33,335 nucleotides of DNA, taken from assembly GCF_002086125.1 (NCBI RefSeq), contig NZ_MVHG01000056.1, positions 1-33,335 of the forward strand. The letters are read 5' to 3'. Shown here piece after piece: positions 1 to 8,649 of the stretch. Position numbers and translations under genes: made by a program. The DNA is from Mycobacterium arosiense ATCC BAA-1401 = DSM 45069 (lineage in GTDB: Bacteria; Actinomycetota; Actinomycetes; Mycobacteriales; Mycobacteriaceae). Positions within the stretch are counted from its first letter, which is position 1. Every line of letters starts with the position of its first letter. The notes below the pieces were generated by a model, which saw nothing but the letters and a program-made list of their open reading frames with translations, ran no database searches and was not told the DNA's origin.

Positions 1-567
1 CCGCCACCCCCGCCGTCGGCCGGCGGCTACGCGCCGCCGCCACCCGGGCCGGCGATCCGCACGCTGCCGACGGAGGAGTACACGCCGTGGCTGAGCCGCG
101 CGCTGGCGTTCGTCATCGACGTTCTCCCGTACGTCGTCGTGCACGGTATCGGCACCGCGATCCTGGTCGCCACCCAACAGACCGCCTGCATCACCGACGT
201 CACGCAGTACTCGGTCAACCAGTACTGCGCCACCCAGAACTCGACCGGCGGCATGGTGGCGCAGTGGCTGGCGTCGATCATCGGGCTGTTCTATCTGATC
301 TGGAACTACGGCTACCGGCAGGGCACCACCGGGTCGAGCGTCGGCAAGTCGGTGCTGAAGTTCAAAGTGGTCAGCGAGGTCACCGGTCAGCCGCTGGGCT
401 TCGGGATGTCGGTGGTGCGCGCGCTGGCGCACTTCGTCGACGCGATCATCTGCTTCATCGGTTTCCTTTTCCCGCTGTGGGATTCGAAGCGCCAGACGCT
501 GGCGGACAAGATCATGACGACGGTGTGCCTGCCGATCGACGGCGCCGAGAGGCCGGCCGTCACCTAG
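1..567 (+). CDS. RDD family membrane protein, Rv1078 (pra)-like, 5' truncated
   Basis: The reading frame is open from the first base of the window, so the start lies upstream; 188 residues are visible. The N-terminal part is rich in Pro, Gly and Tyr, followed by a short linker and an RDD-type membrane domain. The first hydrophobic helix begins in SRALAFVIDVLP, with the Arg and Asp typical of the family. A second helix surrounds IIGLFYLIWNYGYR, and a third surrounds DAIICFIGFLFPLWD near the C-terminus. The segment TTGSSVGKSVLKFKVV is the usual loop of this family. The order RDD protein then metB matches the H37Rv gene pair Rv1078 (proline-rich antigen homologue, about 240 residues as I recall) and Rv1079. 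The biochemical role of RDD proteins in mycobacteria is not established. The family call is firm; the function is unknown. Confidence 0.88.
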   Translation, partial: PPPPPSAGGYAPPPPGPAIRTLPTEEYTPWLSRALAFVIDVLPYVVVHGIGTAILVATQQTACITDVTQYSVNQYCATQNSTGGMVAQWLASIIGLFYLIWNYGYRQGTTGSSVGKSVLKFKVVSEVTGQPLGFGMSVVRALAHFVDAIICFIGFLFPLWDSKRQTLADKIMTTVCLPIDGAERPAVT

Positions 568-578
568 GCTGAGCGTCG

Positions 579-1739
579 ATGAGCTACGACGCGCACCAGA
601 CGTTCACCGGCCTGGCCACCAAAGCGATCCACGCCGGCTATCGGCCGGATCCGGCGACCGGCGCGGTGAACGCCCCGATCTACGCCAGCAGCACGTTCGC
701 CCAGGACGGCGTCGGCGCCCTGCGCGGCGGATTCGAGTACGCGCGCACCGGCAACCCGACCCGGACCGCGCTCGAAGCGGCGCTGGCCGCCGTGGAAGGG
801 GGCGCTTACGGTCGGGCCTTCGGTTCGGGCATGGCCGCCACGGACTGCGCCCTGCGCGCGGTGCTGCGGCCCGGTGACCACGTGGTCATCCCGAACGATG
901 CGTACGGCGGCACCTTCCGGCTGATCGACAAGGTTTTCACCCAGTGGAACGTCGAGTACACCCCGGTTGCGCTGCATGAGCTGGACGCCGTCGCCGCCGC
1001 GATCACGCCGCGAACCCGGCTGATCTGGGCGGAAACGCCGACGAATCCGTTGCTGTCCATCGCCGACATCGCCGCCCTCGCCGTGCTAGGCCGGCAGAGT
1101 TCGGCAAAGGTGTTGGTGGACAACACGTTTGCCTCACCCGCGCTGCAGCAGCCATTGGCGCTGGGCGCCGACATCGTGCTGCACTCCACCACCAAATACA
1201 TCGGCGGACACTCCGACGTGGTGGGCGGTGCGCTGGTCACCAACGACCAAGAGTTGGACGAGGCGTTCGCGTTCCTGCAGAACGGGGCGGGCGCGGTGCC
1301 CGGCCCGTTCGACGCCTACCTGACTATGCGCGGCCTGAAGACTTTGGTGCTACGCATGCAGCGGCACAGCGAGAACGCTTCGGCCGTAGCGGAATTCCTC
1401 GCCGGCCATGCCGCGGTGAGCACGGTGCTCTATCCCGGCCTGCCCTCCCACCGCGGGCACGACGTCGCCGCACGGCAGATGCGCGGCTTCGGCGGCATGG
1501 TTTCGGTCCGCATGCGCGGCGGCCGCGACGCCGCGCGCGAGCTGTGCGCCAAGACCCGGGTGTTCATCCTGGCGGAATCGCTTGGCGGGGTGGAGTCGCT
1601 GATCGAGCACCCCAGCGCCATGACGCATGCGTCGACGGCCGGGTCGCAATTGGAAGTCCCCGATGATCTGGTGCGCCTGTCGGTCGGCATCGAGGACATC
1701 GCCGACCTGCTGGCCGATCTCGAGCAGGCCCTGACCTAG
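579..1739 (+). CDS. metB: cystathionine gamma-synthase, PLP-dependent (Rv1079-like)
   Basis: A Cys/Met metabolism PLP-dependent enzyme of 386 residues, the normal family length. In methionine synthesis it joins an O-acylhomoserine with cysteine to give cystathionine; members can also show lyase activity. YARTGNPT at residues 54-61 is the family signature near the cofactor. DNTFASP (181-187) carries the Asp that pairs with the pyridine nitrogen, and HSTTKYIGGHSDVVGG holds the Schiff-base lysine, K206. The start ATG is 11 bases after the stop of the preceding gene. A TANNNT hexamer (565-570, overlapping that stop codon) lies 8 bases before it, so the gene may have its own nearly leaderless transcript. 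It converges with greA, with a strong hairpin between them. A cystathionine gamma-lyase role cannot be excluded from sequence alone. Confidence 0.93.
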   Translation: MSYDAHQTFTGLATKAIHAGYRPDPATGAVNAPIYASSTFAQDGVGALRGGFEYARTGNPTRTALEAALAAVEGGAYGRAFGSGMAATDCALRAVLRPGDHVVIPNDAYGGTFRLIDKVFTQWNVEYTPVALHELDAVAAAITPRTRLIWAETPTNPLLSIADIAALAVLGRQSSAKVLVDNTFASPALQQPLALGADIVLHSTTKYIGGHSDVVGGALVTNDQELDEAFAFLQNGAGAVPGPFDAYLTMRGLKTLVLRMQRHSENASAVAEFLAGHAAVSTVLYPGLPSHRGHDVAARQMRGFGGMVSVRMRGGRDAARELCAKTRVFILAESLGGVESLIEHPSAMTHASTAGSQLEVPDDLVRLSVGIEDIADLLADLEQALT

Positions 1740-1744
1740 CCGCG

Positions 1745-1802
1745 CGAGCAGACGCAGAATCGCACGCGCAACGCGCGTTGAATGCGATTCTGCGTCTGCT
1801 CG
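1745..1802. terminator. bidirectional terminator hairpin between metB and greA
   Basis: Two perfect 20-base inverted arms (1745-1764 and 1783-1802) flank an 18-base loop, and the loop itself holds the palindrome aacgcgcgtt (1770-1779). The structure fills the space between two convergent genes and begins 5 bases after the metB stop. There is no T tract, as is common for mycobacterial terminators, so the role is inferred from position and stem strength. Confidence 0.75.
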
Positions 1803-1815
1803 GCGAACGCCGTGA

Positions 1816-2310
1816 TCAAGAGTGGTAAGGCTCCGCGCTGACCAGCGTGACCTCGACGGTGTTGCCGTTGGGCACCACATAGCTGCGGGTCTCGCCCTCC
1901 TTGGCGTCGATCAGGGCGGCGCCCAGCGGTGAGTTGGGCGAGTAGACCTCGAGCTTGCCGTCGTTGACGCCCTCCTGGCGGGTGGCGATCAGGAAGGTCT
2001 CCGTGTCGGACTTGTCGCCGTTGTAATAGACCTTGACCACCGAACCGGGCAGCGCGACGCCGGACTGCTTGGGCGCCTCACCGACCTTGGCGTTGTTGAG
2101 CAGGTCCTGCAGCTGACGGATGCGGGCCTCCTGCTGACCCTGCTCCTCGCGGGCGGCGTGGTAGCCGCCGTTCTCGCGCAGGTCGCCCTCCTCGCGGCGG
2201 TCGTTGATTTCCGCAGCGATGACCGGACGATTCGCGATCAACTGATCGAGCTCGGCCTTGAGCCGGTCGTGTGACTCCTGGGTCAGCCAGGTCACGGAAG
2301 TATCCGTCAT
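1816..2310 (-). CDS. greA: transcription elongation factor GreA
   Basis: A GreA of 164 residues, the same length as I recall for Rv1080c. GreA binds the RNA polymerase secondary channel and stimulates cleavage of backtracked RNA. The N-terminal coiled coil (about 1-75) carries REEGDLRENGGYHAAREEQ at its tip; D43 and E46 correspond to the two acidic tip residues of E. coli GreA. The C-terminal part (about 85-164) is the FKBP-like globular domain, containing SPLGAALIDAKEGE. The start ATG is preceded by gaggagcagg, a good ribosome binding site. It converges with metB across a strong hairpin and lies downstream of the small membrane-protein gene on the same strand, 220 bases away. Confidence 0.96.
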   Translation of the reverse strand: MTDTSVTWLTQESHDRLKAELDQLIANRPVIAAEINDRREEGDLRENGGYHAAREEQGQQEARIRQLQDLLNNAKVGEAPKQSGVALPGSVVKVYYNGDKSDTETFLIATRQEGVNDGKLEVYSPNSPLGAALIDAKEGETRSYVVPNGNTVEVTLVSAEPYHS

Positions 2311-2437
2311 CTCGTCCTGCTCCTCGTATGTTGTTCCGCGAGTTCGCGTTAAGTCCTGTCAGCTGCGCCGCCCGGAGTGCGCGGGTGCCTCCCCGTGTGC
2401 TGCCGCTCCGTTTTGCTCACGTCCGCTAATGCAGCAA

Positions 2438-2459
2438 CACGGTCCCAACCGGAACCGTG
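2438..2459. terminator. hairpin between the Rv1081c-like gene and greA
   Basis: Arms of 9 bases (2438-2446 and 2451-2459) pair with one mismatch around a 4-base loop. The hairpin sits 71 bases past the stop of the upstream leftward gene and 127 bases before the greA start. It may end that transcript or lie in a greA leader. Apart from this, the 220-base gap (2311-2530) shows only the greA ribosome binding site. Confidence 0.4.
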
Positions 2460-2530
2460 CATTCATCCATGTTACCACCGCGCAAACAGTTGATGACCCC
2501 ATCTTCGCAGTTCGCTGTGGAGCTTCGAGG

Positions 2531-2965
2531 TCACGCCGGGCGCAAGTAGGCGGGCACATCGGTGCCGCAGCCATAGATGTCGGCGACCACCGGCGGCTCG
2601 AAGGATTTCACCGTCGTGGTCACCTGTACGGTGGCGGCGTCCGACGGCGGGACCAGCAGTTCCCGGCGGCCCGTCTCGCTGCCGTCCATCGAGCGCGCCC
2701 GCACGATGCAGTCCACCGGGCGCGACGGATCCGATCGCGTCACGCTGATCGTTATCGACACAGTTTGGTCGTCGATCACCCGATAACCGGCCGTCGTCCC
2801 CTTGACGTCGCTCGTGCCGAACCGGTGATACCCGATGACGGCAATGACGAGTCCGGCCACCACGACCAGCGCGCCCAGTGCGACGATCACCCCCCGCCGG
2901 GGGATACGCGAGCGCCGGGAGCGCCCGTAGCGGGCCTCCGGGCGAAGGATGGGGGCATCGGTCAT
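2531..2965 (-). CDS. small membrane-anchored protein, Rv1081c-like, DUF4307-like
   Basis: A protein of 144 residues, matching my recollection of Rv1081c in length. A basic N-terminus (RYGRSRRSRIPRRG) precedes a single membrane helix at about residues 26-45 (VALGALVVVAGLVIAVIGYH). The remaining 95 residues are predicted to lie outside the membrane and resemble the DUF4307 type of actinobacterial protein. This domain includes two Cys (in DCIVRAR and YGCGTD) that could form a disulfide. The frame stays open upstream past the mca start. The ATG chosen gives the family length and leaves room for the divergent mca promoter; the ribosome binding site is weak. It is divergent from mca, as in other mycobacteria. 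The function is not known. Confidence 0.82.
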   Translation of the reverse strand: MTDAPILRPEARYGRSRRSRIPRRGVIVALGALVVVAGLVIAVIGYHRFGTSDVKGTTAGYRVIDDQTVSITISVTRSDPSRPVDCIVRARSMDGSETGRRELLVPPSDAATVQVTTTVKSFEPPVVADIYGCGTDVPAYLRPA

Positions 2966-3034
2966 GGCTGAATTTGCCTGGTTGTGGGCTGTGCGGCACC
3001 GGCCGACAGCATGCAACGAACTCGGAACTGGAAT

Positions 3035-3042
3035 TATAGGGT
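3035..3042 (+). promoter_or_regulatory. putative -10 element of mca
   Basis: TATAGGGT contains overlapping matches to TATA-type and TANNNT -10 elements. It is 34 bases upstream of the mca GTG, which leaves a short leader containing the ribosome binding site aagggag. No clear -35 element is seen. Confidence 0.45.
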
Positions 3043-3076
3043 CAGACCGGGCGACCACCAGGCGACAAGGGAGCAT

Positions 3077-3949
3077 GTGAGCGAATTGCGGTTGATGGCG
3101 GTGCACGCCCACCCCGACGACGAGTCCAGCAAGGGCGCGGCCACGCTGGCCCGCTACGCCGACGAAGGGCATCGCGTGCTGGTGGTGACCTTGACCGGCG
3201 GTGAGCGCGGCGACATTCTCAACCCGGCGATGGACCTGCCCGAGGTGCGCGGGCACATCGCCGAGATCCGCCGTGACGAGATGGCCAAGGCCGCCGAGAT
3301 ACTCGGCGTCGAGCACACCTGGCTGGGTTTCGTCGACTCCGGATTACCCCAGGGCGACCCGCCGCCGCCGTTGCCCGAGGGTTGCTTCGCGCTGGTGCCG
3401 CTCGAGGAGTCGGTCGAGGCACTGGTCCGCGTGGTCCGCGAGTTCCGTCCACACGTGATGACCACGTACGACGAGACCGGCGGTTACCCCCATCCCGATC
3501 ACATTCGCTGCCACCAGGTTTCGCTGGGTGCGTACGAGGCCGCCGGCGATTATCGGCGCTTCCCCGACGCCGGCGAACCGTGGTCGGTGTCCAAGCTGTA
3601 CTACAACCACGGGTTTCTGCGGGCCCGGATGCAGCTGCTGCACGACGAGGCCATCAAGCACGGTAACGAACCTCCGTTCAAGAAGTGGCTCGAGCACTGG
3701 GACCCCGCGCACGATCCGTTCGAATCGCGGGTGACCACGCGGGTCGAATGCTCGGCGTACTTCAGCCAGCGCGACGACGCGCTGCGCGCGCACACCACCC
3801 AGATCGATCCCGACCACGACTTCTTCGCCGCACCCATCGCCTGGCAGCAACGGCTCTGGCCCACCGAGGAATTCGAGTTGGCCCGCTCGCGGGTCCCGGT
3901 GTCGCTGACCGAGGACGACCTGTTCGCCGGGATCGAGAGCGACGCGTGA
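3077..3949 (+). CDS. mca: mycothiol S-conjugate amidase Mca (Rv1082-like)
   Basis: A LmbE/PIG-L family zinc hydrolase of 290 residues (about 288 in H37Rv as recalled). Mca cleaves mycothiol S-conjugates of electrophiles and drugs, releasing a mercapturic acid for export and the GlcN-Ins moiety for recycling. AHPDDE at residues 11-16 supplies zinc ligands H12 and D15 and the general base D14 or D15. HPDH at 139-142 supplies the third ligand, probably H142. The frame extends upstream to 2984, but the GTG at 3077 is preceded by aagggagcat and begins at the conserved SELRLMAVHAHP sequence, so it is the likely start. The stop overlaps the GTG of the next gene, so translation is probably coupled. 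MshB is the close alternative; the context and length favour Mca. Confidence 0.94.
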   Translation: MSELRLMAVHAHPDDESSKGAATLARYADEGHRVLVVTLTGGERGDILNPAMDLPEVRGHIAEIRRDEMAKAAEILGVEHTWLGFVDSGLPQGDPPPPLPEGCFALVPLEESVEALVRVVREFRPHVMTTYDETGGYPHPDHIRCHQVSLGAYEAAGDYRRFPDAGEPWSVSKLYYNHGFLRARMQLLHDEAIKHGNEPPFKKWLEHWDPAHDPFESRVTTRVECSAYFSQRDDALRAHTTQIDPDHDFFAAPIAWQQRLWPTEEFELARSRVPVSLTEDDLFAGIESDA

Positions 3950-4243
3950 ACCACCTCTTTTTCGTCGTGACCGCCGCCGGCTGGCAAGCCGACGGCCCGC
4001 CACGCCACACCGGCCCCGACTTCGGCAAGGCCAGCCCCGTCGGGTTGCTGATCGTGGTGTTGCTCTTGATCAGCACGCTGTTTTTGCTGCGATCGATGAA
4101 CCGGCAGCTCAAGAAGGTGCCGGAATCGTTCGATCCCAAACACCCCGAACCGGACCAGGCCGCCGACGAGGGCACCGACGCGGTCGACCCCGGCGCCATA
4201 CCGGACGAAGGCAACGGCTCGCCGCGAGCCCCGGGACCCGGCG

Positions 4244-4257
<14 letters not shown>
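3946..4257 (+). CDS. small single-span membrane protein, Rv1083-like
   Basis: Encodes 103 residues from the GTG at 3946, which overlaps the mca stop by 4 bases. A second GTG at 3967 would give 96 residues and cannot be excluded. One membrane helix lies at about 33-51 (GLLIVVLLLISTLFLLRSM), followed by a positively charged turn. The C-terminal half is acidic and rich in Pro and Gly and is probably disordered. It overlaps the next gene by 14 bases. The position between mca and the thioredoxin-fold protein is conserved in mycobacteria as I recall. No function is known; tight overlaps on both sides suggest co-translation with mca. Confidence 0.82.
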
Positions 4258-6253
<1,996 letters not shown>

Positions 6254-6263
6254 AACCCATGGC

Positions 6264-6368
6264 GGCGCCCGGCTTGGGCTACGCGTCGATCCGCGGCGCC
6301 CGGCTTGAGCTATGCGTCGACCCGCGGCGCCCGGCTTGAGCTATGCGTCGACCCGCGGCGCCCGGCTT
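6264..6368. repeat. 31-base tandem repeat, about 3.4 copies
   Basis: Copies lie at 6264-6294, 6295-6325 and 6326-6356, with a partial copy at 6357-6368. Copies 2 and 3 are identical; copy 1 differs at three sites. Each unit begins ggcgcccggcttgagct. The array starts 10 bases after the stop of the preceding gene and is intergenic in the annotation chosen here. It looks like a minisatellite (VNTR) locus. Confidence 0.9.
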
Positions 6369-6370
6369 CG

Positions 6371-6429
6371 CCGCGCTTGCGATCGCCGCGGCCGCGCTTG
6401 CGATCGCCGCGGCCGTGCTGGCGATCACC
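6371..6429. repeat. 21-base tandem repeat, two perfect and one decayed copy
   Basis: Perfect copies occupy 6371-6391 and 6392-6412; a degenerate copy follows at 6413-6429. Each perfect copy contains the 8-base palindrome gcgatcgc. The third copy covers the -35 position expected for the next gene. The array directly follows the 31-base repeat array. Confidence 0.85.
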
Positions 6430-6441
6430 ACTGGCGCAAGT

Positions 6442-6447
6442 TACCCT
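6442..6447 (+). promoter_or_regulatory. -10 element for a leaderless start
   Basis: TACCCT fits TANNNT and is followed by 7 bases and then the ATG at 6455. There is no ribosome binding site, so a leaderless transcript is likely. Confidence 0.6.
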
Positions 6448-6454
6448 GCGTCCC

Positions 6455-6838
6455 ATGCCGAATGCCGCTAAGACCGACGCGATCCGGAACACGGTGAACC
6501 GATACATCGAACTGGTCGCCAAGGGCAGCGCCGACGACCTGGTCGAGTTGTACGCCGACGACGCGACCGTGGAGGATCCGGTCGGCGGCGAGGTGCACAT
6601 CGGGCGGCAGGCGATCCACGGCTTCTACTCCGCGGTCAACGACCTGCAGCGCGACTGCGAACTGCTGACGCTGCGCGTCGCCGGCAACGAGGCGGCCTTC
6701 CATTTCCGGCTGACCGTGGCCGCGGGCGAGCACCGGATGGTGATCGAGCCGATCGACGTCATGGTCTTCGACAGCCACGGCAAGATCGCCTCGATGAAGG
6801 CCTACTGGTCGCCGGAGGACGACGTCATCCAGGCCTAG
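6455..6838 (+). CDS. ketosteroid delta5-isomerase-like protein (NTF2/SnoaL fold)
   Basis: Encodes 127 residues, the size of bacterial delta5-3-ketosteroid isomerases, and resembles the Comamonas testosteroni enzyme over its full length. ADDATVEDPVG at residues 34-44 matches that enzyme almost exactly. By alignment from memory, the catalytic base is D41 (D38 in Comamonas), and the oxyanion-hole pair is Y17 (Y14) and D101 in EPIDVMVF (D99). Such enzymes move a 5,6 double bond into conjugation with a 3-keto group; a cytoplasmic role in sterol breakdown is possible here. The frame is open upstream through the tandem repeats, but the ATG at 6455 lies 7 bases after a TANNNT element and begins the conserved domain. 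I do not recall a counterpart at this place in H37Rv. Family is firm; the natural substrate is inferred. Confidence 0.8.
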   Translation: MPNAAKTDAIRNTVNRYIELVAKGSADDLVELYADDATVEDPVGGEVHIGRQAIHGFYSAVNDLQRDCELLTLRVAGNEAAFHFRLTVAAGEHRMVIEPIDVMVFDSHGKIASMKAYWSPEDDVIQA

Positions 6839-6855
6839 CGGGCGACGACGCGGCC

Positions 6856-7629
6856 TCAGCCGCCCGCCAGCCAGGCCTGGTCGCCCGTGTAGAAGACCGC
6901 GAACCACATGGCGATGTAGTGCAGAATCGCCGCGATCGCGGTGAAAGCGTGGAAGAACTCGTGATAGCCGAACGTCTGCGGCCACGGGTCCGGCCAGCGC
7001 AGGGCATAGAAGATGCCGCCGACGCTGTAGAACACGCCGCCCACCGCCAACAGCACCATCGCGGCCACGCCGGCCTGGTGCAGGATCGTGGGAGCGAACC
7101 AGACGGCCACCCATCCGAGCAGCAGATAGAGCGGCACGCCGACCCACCGCGGCGCGCTCGGCCAGCACATCTTCAGTGCGATCCCGGCCGCCGCGCCGCC
7201 CCACACGATGCACTGCACCAGCACTCCGGTGTTCTGGGGCATGACCAGCCGCGCGAACGGGGTGTAGCTGCCGGCGATGAACACGAAGATCATGGAATGG
7301 TCGAGCCGCTTCATCCGGCTGCGCGCGACGTCGGACTTCCACTGCACCCGGTGATAGGTGGCGCTGACCGCGAACATCGCCACCGTCGCCGCGGCGTAGA
7401 CCAGCGTCGAGTGGCCGGCGCGCGGCGAGGCGACCGCCCACGACACCGACACCAGCGTTGCCCCGGTGATGACGGCCAACCACGCCGAGACGAAGTGGAT
7501 CCAGCCGCGCATCCGGGGCTTGCCCAAGAACTGGGCTGCACCCTCGACGAGCTGTTCGACGGTGTTGCCCGGAACCACCGACTCGCGTTCGGGTTCCGGG
7601 TTGGGCACGGTGCTGGTCGGGCTGCTCAT
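6856..7629 (-). CDS. hemolysin III / PAQR-like integral membrane protein (Rv1085c-like)
   Basis: A 257-residue polytopic protein of the YqfA/hemolysin III family with about seven membrane helices. Family signatures are SATYHRV before the second helix, RLDHSMIFVFIAGSYTPFA in the middle, and FFHAFTAIAAILHYIAMWF near the C-terminus. Its His residues, with the earlier His and Asp, form the putative metal site of the CREST superfamily. The ATG at 7629 is used because it has taggagcc just upstream; an in-frame ATG at 7653 would add 8 residues. It converges with the ketosteroid isomerase-like gene (17-base gap). Hemolytic activity is known for only a few relatives and should not be assumed; a membrane hydrolase role is equally possible. 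Confidence 0.88.
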   Translation of the reverse strand: MSSPTSTVPNPEPERESVVPGNTVEQLVEGAAQFLGKPRMRGWIHFVSAWLAVITGATLVSVSWAVASPRAGHSTLVYAAATVAMFAVSATYHRVQWKSDVARSRMKRLDHSMIFVFIAGSYTPFARLVMPQNTGVLVQCIVWGGAAAGIALKMCWPSAPRWVGVPLYLLLGWVAVWFAPTILHQAGVAAMVLLAVGGVFYSVGGIFYALRWPDPWPQTFGYHEFFHAFTAIAAILHYIAMWFAVFYTGDQAWLAGG

Positions 7630-7642
7630 GGCTCCTATGTCT

Positions 7643-7671
7643 TGTCTTCGCAACTGTTCTGTCTTCGCAAC
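7643..7671. repeat. two 12-base direct repeats upstream of the hemolysin III-like gene
   Basis: TGTCTTCGCAAC occurs at 7643-7654 and 7660-7671, 17 bases apart, just upstream of the leftward gene. The place and spacing suggest a regulator site, but no known operator was recognised. Apart from these repeats and one -10 element, the 183-base divergent gap shows nothing further. Confidence 0.5.
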
Positions 7672-7798
7672 GACGGATTTTTGAAAGTCGCCAGGGGCTG
7701 TTCAAAACCCACAGTAGTCAGGGATGGTTACAGCACCGTCTCGCCTGCTCAGGCGACCGGGCCGTAACGAGAACCGGTGACTCGATCACCGCTGGCAG

Positions 7799-7804
7799 TA
7801 GGGT
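7799..7804 (+). promoter_or_regulatory. -10 element for the prenyl synthase gene
   Basis: TAGGGT fits TANNNT. The GTG at 7813 lies 8 bases downstream, while the in-frame ATG at 7807 is too close to be in the transcript. This supports the GTG as the start. Confidence 0.5.
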
Positions 7805-7812
7805 GAATGGTC

Positions 7813-8601
7813 GTGGAAATCATTCCGCCGCGCCTCAAGGAGCCGCTGTACCGCGTCTACGAGCTGCGGTTGAGGCAGGGCCTGGCCGCCTCGAAGTCTC
7901 AGCTTCCGCGGCACATCGCCGTGCTGTGCGACGGCAACCGGCGGTGGGCCCGCGACGCGGGATACGACGACGTCAGCTACGGCTACCGAATGGGTGCCGC
8001 GAAGATCGCCGAGATGCTGCGCTGGTGTTTTGAAGCCGGCGTCGAGATGACCACCGTCTACCTGCTGTCCACCGAGAACCTGCAACGCGATCCCGACGAG
8101 CTGGCCGGGCTGATCGAGGTCATCACCGACGTTGTCGAGGAGATCTGCGCACCGGCCAACCGCTGGAGCGTGCGCACGGTGGGGGACCTGGAACTGCTCG
8201 GCGACGAGCCGGCCCGCCGATTGCGCGGCGCGGTCGAGTCCACCCCCAGCTCCGCGCCCTTTCACGTCAACGTCGCCGTCGGCTACGGCGGCCGGCAGGA
8301 GATCGTCGGCGCGGTGCGCGCGCTGTTGAACAAAGAACTCGCCAACGGTGCCACCGGCGAGGAGCTCGTCGACGCGGTGACCGTCGAAGCCATTTCCGAG
8401 AACCTCTACACGTCCGGGCAGCCCGATCCCGACCTGGTCATCCGCACCTCGGGAGAACAACGCCTGTCCGGATTTCTGCTGTGGCAGAGCGCCTATTCGG
8501 AGATGTGGTTCTGCGAAACCCATTGGCCCGCGTTCCGCCGCGTCGATTTCCTGCGCGCGCTTCGCGACTACAGCCGGCGGGATCGCCGCCATGGCAAGTA
8601 A
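7813..8601 (+). CDS. short-chain Z-isoprenyl diphosphate synthase, (2Z,6E)-farnesyl diphosphate synthase (Rv1086-like)
   Basis: A cis-prenyltransferase of 262 residues, exactly the length recalled for Rv1086. That enzyme condenses geranyl diphosphate with one isopentenyl diphosphate to make omega,E,Z-farnesyl diphosphate, the precursor of decaprenyl phosphate used in cell-wall synthesis. HIAVLCDGNRRWAR at residues 34-47 contains the catalytic Asp (D40). The C-terminal PDLVIRTSGEQRLSGFLLWQ holds the diphosphate-binding Arg residues of the family signature. An ATG at 7807 in the same frame would add two residues. The GTG at 7813 fits both the family N-terminus (EIIPPRLKEPLYR) and the -10 element. 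A longer-chain UppS activity is less likely, given the close match to the short-chain enzyme. Confidence 0.93.
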   Translation: MEIIPPRLKEPLYRVYELRLRQGLAASKSQLPRHIAVLCDGNRRWARDAGYDDVSYGYRMGAAKIAEMLRWCFEAGVEMTTVYLLSTENLQRDPDELAGLIEVITDVVEEICAPANRWSVRTVGDLELLGDEPARRLRGAVESTPSSAPFHVNVAVGYGGRQEIVGAVRALLNKELANGATGEELVDAVTVEAISENLYTSGQPDPDLVIRTSGEQRLSGFLLWQSAYSEMWFCETHWPAFRRVDFLRALRDYSRRDRRHGK

Positions 8602-8649
8602 CCCACCAAGCTCTTAAGGGCCTGCCCGGCTGCGTGCCACACTAGGCAC

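Noticed and set aside
2984..3076. Longer N-terminus for mca
   Set aside because: The family domain starts right after the GTG at 3077, which has a good ribosome binding site; the extension contains the promoter.
6305..6454. Upstream extension of the ketosteroid isomerase-like gene through the tandem repeats
   Set aside because: It would translate the repeat arrays and promoter into Arg/Pro-rich sequence, adding 50 residues not found in the family.
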